This document shows, piece by piece, positions 33,641 through 42,312 of a DNA stretch of 64,000 nucleotides. The position numbers and the translations under genes were made by a program. The notes under the pieces are model-generated. The model saw only the letters and a list, made by a program, of their open reading frames with translations. It was not told the origin of the DNA and made no database searches. How positions within the stretch are numbered: the first letter of the stretch is position 1; every line of letters starts with the position of its first letter. The stretch covers positions 1,426,001 to 1,490,000 of the forward strand of contig NZ_JAMBOD010000001.1 of NCBI RefSeq assembly GCF_023715445.1. Direction: 5' to 3'. The stretch is from Fictibacillus nanhaiensis. Its GTDB lineage: Bacteria; Bacillota; Bacilli; Bacillales; Fictibacillaceae.

Positions 33641-33645
33641 GTCCT

Positions 33646-33683
33646 ATATAAAAAAGGTCAACCAGTAAAATCTGGTTAACCTT
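33646..33683 (-). terminator. Terminator of DUF2089 operon
   Basis: AAGGTTAACCAG / CTGGTTGACCTT on the minus strand with a six-base loop, then T6. It is about 120 nt past the last gene of the operon, right at the IS110 flank. Confidence 0.85.
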
Positions 33684-33801
33684 ATAATACGAATGCACCT
33701 GATAGATGTAGAAGAAAAATATTATTTTTAATTTCAAGCTCTAACACTCTCAATTGGAATTGGGTTATCGACCAACTGAAACACCGAAATCCCAAAGTTT
33801 T

Positions 33802-34083
33802 TTATAATCTAACAATTACTTCTGTGCCGTCTTGGGCTTTCACATTAACTAACTCTAGACCTTTATGCTTTTTTAGTTCTTTTATAATATGTTTGAGTTC
33901 TGTTTTATCAATGGATGGAATAGTAAAGGATATGTTTTTATTGTCTAAATGAGGTTTCGACCATTTGTTTGCATGTCGGATTAGCAGTCTAGAGGTTAAG
34001 ATTGAAACACCTATGTTTAAAAGGACATAAGGAACAGGTATCATGAATTTTGCCCCTTTTGTTTTTACATTTACATGTAGCAT
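33802..34083 (-). CDS. Hypothetical protein of DUF2089 operon, gene 3
   Basis: A 93-aa protein with a hydrophobic segment (IPVPYVLLNIGVSILTSRLL) followed by a soluble tail KTELKHIIKELKKHKGLELV and NVKAQDGTEVIVRL. That tail ends like the middle gene (VDVKSANGDTVSVMIE), so the two share a small C-terminal module. It starts 12 nt after the middle gene and belongs to the same operon. Function unknown. Confidence 0.65.
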   Translation of the reverse strand: MLHVNVKTKGAKFMIPVPYVLLNIGVSILTSRLLIRHANKWSKPHLDNKNISFTIPSIDKTELKHIIKELKKHKGLELVNVKAQDGTEVIVRL

Positions 34084-34095
34084 GATCTGTATCCT

Positions 34096-34500
34096 CTACT
34101 CAATCATTACTGAAACGGTATCACCGTTTGCTGATTTCACATCAACAATCTGACCGTCCAATTCATTTTCGATCGCATCAAAGATTAGATCAATATTAAT
34201 ATCTTTTACATATTGTTCAGATTGTGGAATCTTTGAAGCTATACTGTGTCCTGCAGCTAAAACGACCTTTACTAGTTTAATCGGAAGGTTCACATTTACG
34301 TTGTCTCTTTCAGCAGATACAACCTGAATCTTTAATGTTTTGTCGATGTAACTAGGAGGTCTATTCGACGTAAAATTTGATGGTCTGACAGATGTACCTT
34401 CTTCTTTTTCTTTTAAAACTTGAATTAATTCAGACCCCTTTTCAGCGTCAACCTTACCTTCTTTAACCATTGTTAAAACTTTTTCGATCTCACTTTTCAT
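34096..34500 (-). CDS. SHOCT-like/YvlB-type protein of DUF2089 operon, gene 2
   Basis: A 134-aa protein. The N-terminal helix-turn-helix-like SHOCT region is IEKVLTMVKEGKVDAEKGSE; a linker follows, then a domain with LKIQVVSAERDNVNVNLPIK as in Bacillus YvlB/DUF4097-type envelope-stress proteins. GGAGG lies 12 nt after the regulator gene. Probably part of an envelope-stress or phage-shock-like module; inferred from resemblance only. Confidence 0.65.
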   Translation of the reverse strand: MKSEIEKVLTMVKEGKVDAEKGSELIQVLKEKEEGTSVRPSNFTSNRPPSYIDKTLKIQVVSAERDNVNVNLPIKLVKVVLAAGHSIASKIPQSEQYVKDINIDLIFDAIENELDGQIVDVKSANGDTVSVMIE

Positions 34501-34512
34501 TTCACATTCCTC

Positions 34513-34878
34513 CTATTCGTCTTTTAACATTTTGATTGCTTCATCCGGCGTAATCTCTCCACGTTCAAGCATCATAACAATTTTTTTCTCGTCTACTTCA
34601 TTCTTCTTTTTTTGTTCATACCCTAGTGAAGATGCAATGTCATTCAGCTTGCCTCGAACAGTCGGGTAGGAGATCCCAAGTTCTTTTTCAACTTCTTTAA
34701 TATTTCCTCTACATACGAGAAAGACTTCGACAAAATGAAGCTGCTCTTTTGTAAGTGCAGCAAATTTAGATAATTCAAATTCGTTCTCGATTGTCGTTTG
34801 GCAATGTGAACAATGCAGTTTCGTAATCTTGAGTGTTTGTGTACAAACAGGACAATTCGTAAGTAATGGATGGGCCAT
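34513..34878 (-). CDS. DUF2089 zinc-ribbon HTH regulator
   Basis: A 121-aa protein with an N-terminal zinc ribbon (CPVC and CSHC, residues 9-26), an HTH FLVCRGNIKEVEKELGISYP plus TVRGKLNDI (about 53-81), and a C-terminal SHOCT-like helix ERGEITPDEAIKMLKDE. DUF2089 proteins are probable transcription factors leading operons of membrane-associated genes, as here. A TATAAT (minus strand, near 34912) lies upstream. Confidence 0.82.
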   Translation of the reverse strand: MAHPLLTNCPVCTQTLKITKLHCSHCQTTIENEFELSKFAALTKEQLHFVEVFLVCRGNIKEVEKELGISYPTVRGKLNDIASSLGYEQKKKNEVDEKKIVMMLERGEITPDEAIKMLKDE

Positions 34879-35276
34879 ATTAGATTCCTTTCTTTCTATT
34901 TAATTAGATTATATACAATAAAATTAAAAAATTGAATAAAATTTATAAAAATATTTAATTTCAATATTAATAATCTTAACTTCCACTTAAGATTCGTTAA
35001 TATTTTTATGTTTTTTATTTATTTGAATAAAAACATAAACTTCAGAAGAATATTATGCTTTCTTACGAAGTCTCCCTATTCTACAATCTGGTTCTTTTCA
35101 TAAAAAAAAGAGCGCATTTCTTATTACAGAAATGCACCCGTTTTTAATCCCATATTTATTAATTCATTCTGTTATGAAAAACCAATTCATCTCCTTTGAT
35201 CTTTTCTTATCTACTATGAGCTGTTTAAAAATACTCCCCAACATTAGCTCATTTTGTGTAAAGACTTGTTTTCCAT
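34879..35276. other. Intergenic region between DUF2089 operon and sstT
   Basis: AT-rich. Contains the perfect inverted repeat AATCTTAA-N7-TTAAGATT (34972-34994), an RH repeat (35081-35145) and the promoter of the DUF2089 operon. No gene seen. Confidence 0.4.
35081..35145 (+). repeat. RH hairpin repeat, copy 3
   Basis: CTACAATCTGGTTC lead, A8 tract, then GCGCATTTCTTATTACAGAA and ATGCACCCGTTTTT. Confidence 0.7.
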
Positions 35277-35323
35277 AAAAAACGCACCTCCAATGATTAG
35301 TCGAGTCTAATCATTGGGGTGCA
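35277..35323 (-). terminator. sstT terminator
   Basis: Stem CCAATGATTAG / CTAATCATTGG extended by GCACC / GGTGC, six-base loop; T7 on the minus strand. Confidence 0.92.
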
Positions 35324-35353
35324 GTTCAATCGCAAATTAAGAGGATTTCTTCT

Positions 35354-36592
35354 TTATGCTGCTTTTTGGATATTTATTGTTTTTCCTTCTTTACGCCACT
35401 CTTTATATTCAGCTGTTGCTGTGAAAAGTACGTCTGTAGATGAGTTTAATGCCGTTTCAAAAGAATCTTGTAAAACCCCTATGATAAAGCCTACTCCAAC
35501 TACCTGCATAGCAACATCAGCTGGAATTCCAAATAAGCTGCATGCCAGAGGAATCAGTAATAAGGATCCACCAGCAACTCCTGAAGCACCACAAGCGCAT
35601 ATAGCTGAAAGGAGGCTAAGTAGAATTGCGGTAGGGAGGTCCACTTGGATGCCAAGTGTATGAACCGCTGCAAGAGTCAAAACAGAAATCGTAACAGCGG
35701 CACCAGCCATATTGATGGTTGCACCTAATGGAATGGATACTGAATAACTGTCCTTATCCAAACCTAGCTTTTCACATAATCTCATATTTACTGGAATATT
35801 TGCAGCTGAGCTGCGTGTAAAGAAAGCTGTCATACCGCTTTCCTTTAAGCACTTAAATACAAGCGGGTAAGGGTTTTGCCTTATAGCTGCAAACACGATG
35901 ATTGGGTTGACAACCAAAGCAACGAAGATCATACAACCAATCAGGAGGGCAAGTAATTTCCCATAGCCTAGTAAGGCATCAATTCCATTTGCAGTAATAG
36001 ACTCAAATACGAGACCCATGATTCCTAATGGTGCAAACTTAATTACCCAAGTAACCAGTTTGGCAACCGCATCTGAAAAATTAGAGATCATCGTTTTTGT
36101 CGTATCAGCGGCATTTCGTAAAGCCAACCCAAGGAGTATCGCCCAAGATAAAATACCGATATAGTTGGCATTTACAATAGCATTAACCGGGTTATCAACA
36201 ACGTTAAGCAGTAATGTTTTTAGAACCTCGACAACACCACCAGGAGGCGTTACACCTTCCGCTCCTTTTACAAGTGTTAGACCTACAGGAAAGATAAAAC
36301 TTGCAATAACAGCGATTAATCCAGCTAAAAAAGTTCCTAAAAGGTAAAGTAATATAACGGATTTCATGTTCGTTTGGTGACCACTCTTGTGTTGAGCGAT
36401 AGCCGACATAACCAAGAATAATACCAACACAGGTGCAATTGCTTTCAAAGCACCTACAAATAAAGAGCCAAAAATGACAACAGGTTTTGCTGCTTGTGGG
36501 ATCGTTAAAGCTAATATAGTACCAACAATCAGACCTATAATGATTTGTTTAACTAGGCTCAACTGACTCCACTTTTTCAGTATGCTTTTCAT
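35354..36592 (-). CDS. sstT: Serine/threonine:sodium symporter SstT
   Basis: A 412-aa DAACS-family carrier taking up L-serine and L-threonine with Na+. Family features are [20 protein letters not shown], the re-entrant loop serine run [40 protein letters not shown] and [20 protein letters not shown]. The start ATG at 36592 is chosen over an unsupported GTG 12 nt earlier. Single-gene unit with its own terminator. Confidence 0.94.
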   Translation of the reverse strand: MKSILKKWSQLSLVKQIIIGLIVGTILALTIPQAAKPVVIFGSLFVGALKAIAPVLVLFLVMSAIAQHKSGHQTNMKSVILLYLLGTFLAGLIAVIASFIFPVGLTLVKGAEGVTPPGGVVEVLKTLLLNVVDNPVNAIVNANYIGILSWAILLGLALRNAADTTKTMISNFSDAVAKLVTWVIKFAPLGIMGLVFESITANGIDALLGYGKLLALLIGCMIFVALVVNPIIVFAAIRQNPYPLVFKCLKESGMTAFFTRSSAANIPVNMRLCEKLGLDKDSYSVSIPLGATINMAGAAVTISVLTLAAVHTLGIQVDLPTAILLSLLSAICACGASGVAGGSLLLIPLACSLFGIPADVAMQVVGVGFIIGVLQDSFETALNSSTDVLFTATAEYKEWRKEGKTINIQKAA

Positions 36593-36788
36593 AGATGTCC
36601 CCACTCGCTTGTTAGATTTGTAAAGCTAATACTTATTTCTCATAACCTTGCGATAGAATTAAGTCGATTACAAATACATTCCCTTGCATTCCACCGTATA
36701 AAGACAACTGTCTTTATTAAATAGTATTATAGAGAGTTTTTCAGTATATTACAATTTTATTTTTTATATTAAAAAAAGTTATAATTAT

Positions 36789-37142
36789 CTAAATATTCAA
36801 CCTAATCATATAAACGTATCGAAAATTGTTTCGCAAACTATTTCTATGTTGAAATAACTCACTAGTACAGGAGTAATCAATTAAAGTTTTTTTCAATTCT
36901 TCTAATGTTAGATTCTTAGTTTTTTCAACTGGTTTATTGGATATTGGGAAGTATGGATTGATAGATATGAAGTTCTTTTCGACAAAATTAAAGTCAATAA
37001 TGTCAACAACTCCATCTTTGTTAAGATCTTCTTTCAATCTATCTCCTGAAATTCCAGCATTATTTACAATAAGCTTTGCGTCATAAATGTCGATTACATG
37101 ATCTCCGTTGACATCTCCAGCAACAGCCGTATCCGTATACAC
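36789..37142 (-). pseudogene. Dockerin-type remnant of a larger secreted protein
   Basis: Two EF-hand-like dockerin repeats, AGDVNGDHVIDIYDAKLIVN and KEDLNKDGVVDIIDFNFVEK, then a 50-residue tail. The frame reads back through GNLYTVYTDTAV to an in-frame TAG just upstream, without a ribosome site or signal peptide. It therefore looks like the orphaned C-terminus of a large exported protein (subtilisin-like or Ig-repeat type), the rest being lost. Confidence 0.65.
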
Positions 37143-37182
37143 AGTATAGAGATTTCCTTGAACTTTTGTCTATACTCTTTAG

Positions 37183-37974
37183 TTATGACGATTGACTAGC
37201 ATCTATCCAAGTGGAATTTTTCCTCTTAACCTGCTTTAACGTCGCCACAATAAGAAAGCTAACAATCACTAATAAGAGCCATGAACTCACCTTTCCTAGA
37301 TGAACGAGACTCCATGCATCGGTTTGGTTTGGATATTCCCAAGCTCCAAAGAACGTCGCGATATTTTCGGCTATCCATATAAAAAATCCGATGAGTACAA
37401 AAGAAAGTGCGAGTGGCATACGGTAACGAGTCCCATCAACCACGAATGTGACCCATGAATGCCAAAAGACGATAATTACAAGTCCAGATAACCACCAACG
37501 AACATCGATCCAATAATGGTGGGTGAAAAAATTTAAATAAATGGCTGCTGCGAGAGGTACAACTACCAAAAACGGGGGCCACTTAACCAGTTCAACCTTT
37601 AACCTCCTCCACGCCTGGCAAAGATAACTCGCTACACTTGCGTACATGAATCCGCTATACAAAGGCACTCCAAAAATTTTGAAATACCCTTCCTCTGGAT
37701 AAGACCAGGAGCCCATATGTACCTTAAAAAGTTCTAGAGCAAGTCCAATAAGGTGGAACATTGTAATAACCTTTAGTTCATCCCGTGTTTCAAGCCCAGA
37801 ACGCATCATCCACCACTGCATCAGAAGGCAGATGATGAGCAGCCAGTCATACCGTGGCAGGAAGGGAAGCGGGATGATTTGTGTAAAAGCCAAAGAGGCA
37901 AAAATAACGACAGGAAACAAACATGATAAGGCCTGCTCCCAACCAAAACGAACAAGTTGTTCTAGTGCTCTCAT
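37183..37974 (-). CDS. DUF817 family membrane protein
   Basis: A 263-aa protein with about eight membrane segments, many tryptophans and the family motifs ELFKVHMGSWSYPEEGYFKI and FFIWIAENIATFFGAWEYPN. The second ATG (37974) is the start because GGAGG lies eight bases before it; the first ATG is inside that site. Function unknown. Confidence 0.82.
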   Translation of the reverse strand: MRALEQLVRFGWEQALSCLFPVVIFASLAFTQIIPLPFLPRYDWLLIICLLMQWWMMRSGLETRDELKVITMFHLIGLALELFKVHMGSWSYPEEGYFKIFGVPLYSGFMYASVASYLCQAWRRLKVELVKWPPFLVVVPLAAAIYLNFFTHHYWIDVRWWLSGLVIIVFWHSWVTFVVDGTRYRMPLALSFVLIGFFIWIAENIATFFGAWEYPNQTDAWSLVHLGKVSSWLLLVIVSFLIVATLKQVKRKNSTWIDASQSS

Positions 37975-38084
37975 GATCTGTGCCTCCATTTTTGAATGGT
38001 TAAATTCATGAGTAACTCCCCTTTTATGAAATAACAGAAAAAGAAATCTTTCTTTTCCTTTTAATATTTAATATTCCTACTTTA

Positions 38085-38306
38085 TTAATCTTGAGTGTCT
38101 TCATCACTTCGGTATTCTAAAATATCTCCGGGTTGACATTCTAATGCTTTGCAAATTGCCTCTAAAGTTGAAAGTCTAATGGCCTTTGCCTTTCCATTTT
38201 TCAATATAGAAAGGTTAGCCATTGTTATTCCAACCCTCTCAGAAAGTTCTGTTACGCTCATTTTCCTTTTAGCCATCATCACATCAATATTTATTATAAT
38301 TGCCAT
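38085..38306 (-). CDS. Small XRE-family HTH regulator (YozG-like)
   Basis: A 73-aa Cro/CI-type regulator: MAIIINIDVMMAKRKMSVTE, LSERVGITMANLSILKNGKA and AICKALECQPGDILEYRSDE, nearly all HTH. ATG 38306 follows GAGGTG by six bases; the in-frame GTG is inside the site. It is 10 nt downstream of a DUF2975 gene, a widespread Firmicute pairing in which the two are thought to act together. Confidence 0.9.
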   Translation of the reverse strand: MAIIINIDVMMAKRKMSVTELSERVGITMANLSILKNGKAKAIRLSTLEAICKALECQPGDILEYRSDEDTQD

Positions 38307-38316
38307 GTTATTCACC

Positions 38317-38796
38317 TCAGACCGTTAAATCATTTTCTGATTTTATATCGATCGCATTTTTTAATAGCTTTTGAAGAACAGCGGCAAAGACTGCAACCAC
38401 CATGCAGCCAAAAATAATAATCATTCCGATTAGTATAATACCTGGAGCATCGTCAACCTCTGCCATGAGATATAAGAGCGGCATAAATACCACATATAAG
38501 GCACTGATGGTGATGGCACAGTATTTGATATTCTTTAAAGCCTTTACAGATAATTCCGAAAACGCTTCGTTCATGTCAATATAGCTTAAAAGTTTAAAAG
38601 TTTGATACAGGGCAAAGTAAAAAGGGATCGCCGCTGCATACAACCCGATTAAGAAGGGATATTGCAAAAAATCTAACTTTGGATTTAATTCTGCAAAAAA
38701 TTCAGCTATCTCAGGTAACAAAAATATACACAAAGCAAGTACAGGAAGTCCCATAAGAACAACGACGAACTTTAAAAAGAATGTTTCTCGTTTCAT
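38317..38796 (-). CDS. DUF2975 family membrane protein
   Basis: A 159-aa four-helix membrane protein (FLKFVVVLMGLPVLALCIFL; YPFLIGLYAAAIPFYFALYQ; two more after residue 90) with a conserved central segment FKLLSYIDMNEAFSELSVKA. It leads the operon with the XRE regulator. ATG 38796 has GAGGTG six bases upstream. Function unknown; possibly a sensor or anti-factor for its partner. Confidence 0.85.
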   Translation of the reverse strand: MKRETFFLKFVVVLMGLPVLALCIFLLPEIAEFFAELNPKLDFLQYPFLIGLYAAAIPFYFALYQTFKLLSYIDMNEAFSELSVKALKNIKYCAITISALYVVFMPLLYLMAEVDDAPGIILIGMIIIFGCMVVAVFAAVLQKLLKNAIDIKSENDLTV

Positions 38797-38917
38797 AAAG
38801 AGCACCTCAATTATTTATTGTAATTTGAATTTAACACACCTTTTTATCGTTTTACAATAAATTATTTCTGATTATAATTATATTTTTATCGATATATAAA
38901 TATTCCTTTGATTTTTT

Positions 38918-38962
38918 GACAAAGAAAAAAAGCATTCCTCATTACAAAGAAATGCTCTATAA
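38918..38962 (+). repeat. RH-like short hairpin, copy 4
   Basis: GACAAAGAAAAAAAGCATTC, CTCATTACAA, AGAAATGCTC. A divergent RH core without lead or tail. Confidence 0.45.
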
Positions 38963-38989
38963 CTTTAAACATCTTTTTAACTTGTTCAA

Positions 38990-39065
38990 TTAAACTGCTT
39001 CTTTTGTTCAATAAAAAATAAGTGCAGTTCTCCTTCGTAAGGAGGTGCATCCTTTGATGGAATAT
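38990..39065 (+). repeat. RH hairpin repeat, copy 5
   Basis: TTAAACTGCTTC lead, TGTTCAATAAAAAA, core GTGCAGTTCTCCTTCGTAAG with GGAGGTGCATCC, tail TGATGGAATA. The right arm has changed from AAATGCAC to GAGGTGCA. Confidence 0.6.
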
Positions 39066-39102
39066 CTAAGAAGCTCCAAAAACAAAATATCTCTTTAATC
39101 AG

Positions 39103-39573
39103 TCAACGATTTGACGGCCAAGACCCTTGCATTTTTCTGATTTGAATAATTTGACCGGTATGATAAGCATCATGTAGCATGATGTCCAGTAATTTCCCCT
39201 CAAGTGAATTTTGGTCAAGCTTTTCGTCGGAAATTGTACTCAATACCTGTCTTAAATTGCGTTGAGCGTTTTCTGCACGTTCAGCGACTTTCTTCCATTC
39301 CTTATCATCATTAGATTGATCAGTGAGATAGAAGGTTTCATCACCATCGAGATTATGTACCCATTCACGTCCATCTAAGTTTGCAGCTAGTCTTTCTTTG
39401 TAGTAAATCAGATGATTAACGTTCTCCCAAATGGTTTTAGTTACCTCTCCAGCTGGTCTCCAGCTGGCTTGTTCTGCCGTGATTCCATCAATTGCATGTT
39501 TAAAGGGTGCATACCAACTTTCCTTATTAAATGTTGAATCTAGTACGTTTAAAAGGAAGTCAATTCGTTTCAT
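39103..39573 (-). CDS. DinB-family protein
   Basis: A 156-aa four-helix-bundle DinB/YfiT-like protein; such proteins are metal-dependent thiol (bacillithiol) S-transferases or of unknown role. The metal triad appears present: H in WENVNHLIYYKE and the pair in LHDAYHTGQIIQIRK. ATG 39573 is the start (AAGGAGGAG six bases before); the earlier ATG abuts the site. The substrate is unknown. Confidence 0.85.
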   Translation of the reverse strand: MKRIDFLLNVLDSTFNKESWYAPFKHAIDGITAEQASWRPAGEVTKTIWENVNHLIYYKERLAANLDGREWVHNLDGDETFYLTDQSNDDKEWKKVAERAENAQRNLRQVLSTISDEKLDQNSLEGKLLDIMLHDAYHTGQIIQIRKMQGSWPSNR

Positions 39574-39649
39574 AGTCATCTCCTCCTTGAATAAGTTAAA
39601 TAATTATTCTCCCTATTTTCCTCGTGTCCTGCCATTTTTTATTTCAAAT

Positions 39650-39715
39650 ATACTGCCCTTTAGATCAACAAAAAAGTGCACTTCTCCTTCTTAGAGAAAT
39701 GCACCCTTTTGTACC
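39650..39715 (+). repeat. RH hairpin repeat, copy 6
   Basis: TACTGCCCTTTAGATCAAC lead, A6, core GTGCACTTCTCCTTCTTAG, AGAAATGCACCCTTTTG tail. A near-consensus copy. Confidence 0.75.
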
Positions 39716-39822
39716 CCACAATTGTTGTAGACAACTTCTTTAAGAAATGCTTTTGTTTGTGGAATAACTCCTTCCTTTTTTTCGCCCTTGTGCAACAAGT
39801 GCGACCTTCGTCAAACACATCC

Positions 39823-40995
39823 TTATAACGTCTTCAAAAACCGGTCAATTCGGCGCATAGCTTCTTCGAGCTTTTGAATGGAGGTCGCATAGGAACAGCG
39901 GACATGCCCTTCTCCGCTCTCGCCGAAAACACTGCCGGGAACGACAGCAACCTGCTCATTCATAAGGAGCTGTTCTGCAAACTCTTCAGATGACAGTCCG
40001 GTCTTTTCTATCGAGGGAAACACATAAAAAGCACCGCCCGGGACGTGGCACGATAAGCCCATCTCTTCTAAAGCATGAACGACCAAACGGCGGCGCTGCC
40101 GATAGCTTTCCTTCATTTTCACTACATCCTTCTGTCCGTTAACCAATGCTTCAAGAGCTGCGTGCTGAGCCATAGTAGGAGCACACATCATGGTATACTG
40201 ATGAATTTTTAGCATGGCCTGCAAAATATCTTTAGGACCGCAGGCAAAGCCTAATCTCCAACCGGTCATGGCAAATGCTTTTGAAAATCCAGAAATTAAA
40301 ATCGTTCGGTTACGCATATTTCTCACAGCAGGAAAACTTGTATAGGGTTCATCGTACGTAAGTTCCGCGTAAATTTCATCAGAAATGACGAGCAGGTCAT
40401 GCTTTTCCACTACTTCAGCAATCCTTTCCAAATCCCCCTTTGACAACACTGTGCCAGTTGGATTATTCGGACTGCATAACATAATGACTTTGGTCTTTTC
40501 GGTCACTGCAGCTTCAATTTGTTCAGGCTGAAGCTTGAAATCATCACGGCTATACGTATTTACCGGAACAGGAACTCCACCTGCCAGCGTTACTGTTGGT
40601 GCGTAGGACACAAAGCTTGGCTCAACAACAATGACTTCCTCTCCGGGGTTAACGACCGCACGCAGAGCAAGATCAATAGCCTGTGAAGCACCGACTGTAA
40701 CCACCATTTCTTCTTCCGCACTGTACGTAACGCCAAATCGCCTCTTCAAATATCGAGAAATCTCTTTCCTCAACTCGAACAGTCCGGCATTGGCTGTATA
40801 AGCGGTATAGCCCTGCTCCAGCGAGTGATAACTTGCTTCTATCACGTTCCAGGGCGTAACGAAATCCGGCTCACCGACTCCGAGGGAAATGACGTTTTCC
40901 ATAGAGGAAGCCAGATCAAAAAAACGACGGATACCAGAAGGATGAATAGATTGCACGGTATTTGATAAATATTTTGATGTTAGCTTTGTATTCAT
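39823..40995 (-). CDS. alaT: Alanine transaminase-type aminotransferase (AlaT/YugH)
   Basis: A 390-aa fold-type I PLP aminotransferase. It shows LGVGEPDFVTPWNVIEA, the PLP-anchoring CSPNNPTGTVLS, and lysine in SGFSKAFAMTGWRLGFACGP. Order and 4-nt overlap with an Lrp/AsnC regulator match the B. subtilis alaR-alaT (yugG-yugH) pair, in which AlaT makes alanine from pyruvate and glutamate. Other class I/II specificities cannot be excluded by sequence alone. Confidence 0.85.
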   Translation of the reverse strand: MNTKLTSKYLSNTVQSIHPSGIRRFFDLASSMENVISLGVGEPDFVTPWNVIEASYHSLEQGYTAYTANAGLFELRKEISRYLKRRFGVTYSAEEEMVVTVGASQAIDLALRAVVNPGEEVIVVEPSFVSYAPTVTLAGGVPVPVNTYSRDDFKLQPEQIEAAVTEKTKVIMLCSPNNPTGTVLSKGDLERIAEVVEKHDLLVISDEIYAELTYDEPYTSFPAVRNMRNRTILISGFSKAFAMTGWRLGFACGPKDILQAMLKIHQYTMMCAPTMAQHAALEALVNGQKDVVKMKESYRQRRRLVVHALEEMGLSCHVPGGAFYVFPSIEKTGLSSEEFAEQLLMNEQVAVVPGSVFGESGEGHVRCSYATSIQKLEEAMRRIDRFLKTL

Positions 40996-41495
40996 GGAGA
41001 CACCACAATTCGTTTATCCTCGTTATTTTCACTAAAAACAAGGCCATCATGCTTGTATTTTTTCAAAATGAAATGAGTAGTTGTCGAGATGACAGAATCT
41101 ATTGTCGAGAGTTTTTCAGATACAAAACGTCCGACCTCTGCCATCGTTTTTCCTTCGATCGATACAGATAAATCGTAAACACCGGACATAAGATATACCG
41201 CTTTAACCTCAGGGAAACGGTAGATCCGCTCGGCAACTTTGTCAAAGCCGACGCCTCGCTTTGGTGTGACTTTAACATCAATCATAGCAGTTACAGCTCC
41301 ATCTTCGGTACCTTTCGTCCAGTTGATGATGGCAGAATAGCCGAGAACAACTTTTTCTTTTTCGAGCTTTTCGAGGATTTGCTTTGTTTCATCGACTGTA
41401 ATACCCATTAACCTTGCGATAGTTGCTGTTTCAAGACGTCCGTTTTTTTCAATTAGATGCAGTAGTTCGCGTTCTTTAGAATCCAAATCAATCAC
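40992..41495 (-). CDS. alaR: Lrp/AsnC-family regulator (AlaR/YugG type)
   Basis: A 167-aa regulator. The HTH is KERELLHLIEKNGRLETATI and ARLMGITVDETKQILEKLEK. The RAM ligand-binding domain starts near residue 65 (DGAVTAMIDVKVTPKRGVGF; AVYLMSGVYDLSVSIEGKTM). It overlaps alaT by 4 nt and should control it in response to alanine or another amino acid. Confidence 0.85.
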   Translation of the reverse strand: MIDLDSKERELLHLIEKNGRLETATIARLMGITVDETKQILEKLEKEKVVLGYSAIINWTKGTEDGAVTAMIDVKVTPKRGVGFDKVAERIYRFPEVKAVYLMSGVYDLSVSIEGKTMAEVGRFVSEKLSTIDSVISTTTHFILKKYKHDGLVFSENNEDKRIVVSP

Positions 41496-41624
41496 TCGCT
41501 TTTAGTAGAATATGGTGACCATTATAACAAAACCTCTGACATAAGCCACCCAGAATCTTAGAATTAATTTGTATATGTTTAGCTACCCGCTAGTTTGAAT
41601 ACTATCAGTGTAATTCTAAAAAGT

Positions 41625-42206
41625 TTAAGATTTAGAATAGGTCATTACAAAATGTAATACTGTTTCAGATCCAGTTGGATTGATATAAGCATGTTCTCTA
41701 CTACCATTAAACTTGATCGAGTCATACTCATAAAGATGATAATAGTCATCCTGTATCTTTATTTTTAACTCCCCCTTCATTACGGTAACATATTCAATAA
41801 CTCCCGCCTGATGAGCACCTGGTGAATATTCACTGTTAGGTTTTAAAAAAGCTCTATGTATTTCTAATGAACCATAATTAGAAGCATCAAATATAGGTTC
41901 CAACGTACAAGCTTCATTGGCACTTAATACTTTATTTCCTTTGTTTTTCCGAGAAACTAATACTTCTTGGTTTTCATTAAGCAGTGCTGAAATAGGAATT
42001 GTTAAACCGTTCGCTATCTTCCAAATTACACTGAGGGAGGGGTTCGCTTCTCCTCTTTCGATATTACCTAATGTGAGTTTGCTTACATCTGTCATACTAG
42101 CTAGTTCTTGTAGACTCAATCCTCTTTCTTGCCTTATTCTTCTGAGAGTTTCGCCCACTTTTTTAGCTAATTTTTCTGCATCATTCCATTTATGTGTGTT
42201 ATCCAT
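41625..42206 (-). CDS. XRE-cupin transcriptional regulator
   Basis: A 193-aa regulator. The HTH is at residues 15-70 (ETLRRIRQERGLSLQELASM, TDVSKLTLGNIERGEANPSL) and a C-terminal cupin domain follows (SPGAHQAGVIEYVTVMKGEL, KIQDDYYHLYEYDSIKF, HAYINPTGSETVLHFVMTYS). It is divergent from an EmrE-family exporter with a palindrome between them, so it most likely represses that gene and itself. The effector is unknown. Confidence 0.9.
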   Translation of the reverse strand: MDNTHKWNDAEKLAKKVGETLRRIRQERGLSLQELASMTDVSKLTLGNIERGEANPSLSVIWKIANGLTIPISALLNENQEVLVSRKNKGNKVLSANEACTLEPIFDASNYGSLEIHRAFLKPNSEYSPGAHQAGVIEYVTVMKGELKIKIQDDYYHLYEYDSIKFNGSREHAYINPTGSETVLHFVMTYSKS

Positions 42207-42242
42207 AAAATTACTCCTTATTTATATTTCTTACCACTCGTT

Positions 42243-42283
42243 CGATATAGTATAATAAACTTTAGGTAAATTATATTATATCG
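42243..42283. promoter_or_regulatory. Operator palindrome between XRE-cupin and exporter genes
   Basis: CGATATAGTATAAT and ATTATATTATATCG are 14-base inverted arms (one mismatch) 13 nt apart, covering the divergent promoter region; the arms contain TATAAT on both strands. Confidence 0.65.
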
Positions 42284-42312
42284 ATTATTACGTGAGTGAA
42301 AGGTGTGTGTAT

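Larger units (their letters stand above)
32244..33645 (-). mobile_element. IS110-family insertion sequence, element 1
   Basis: Transposase gene plus about 200 nt of GC-richer non-coding DNA upstream of its start (33447-33645). IS110 elements lack classical terminal inverted repeats, so ends are approximate. It separates the NUDIX region from the DUF2089 operon terminator. Confidence 0.7.
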
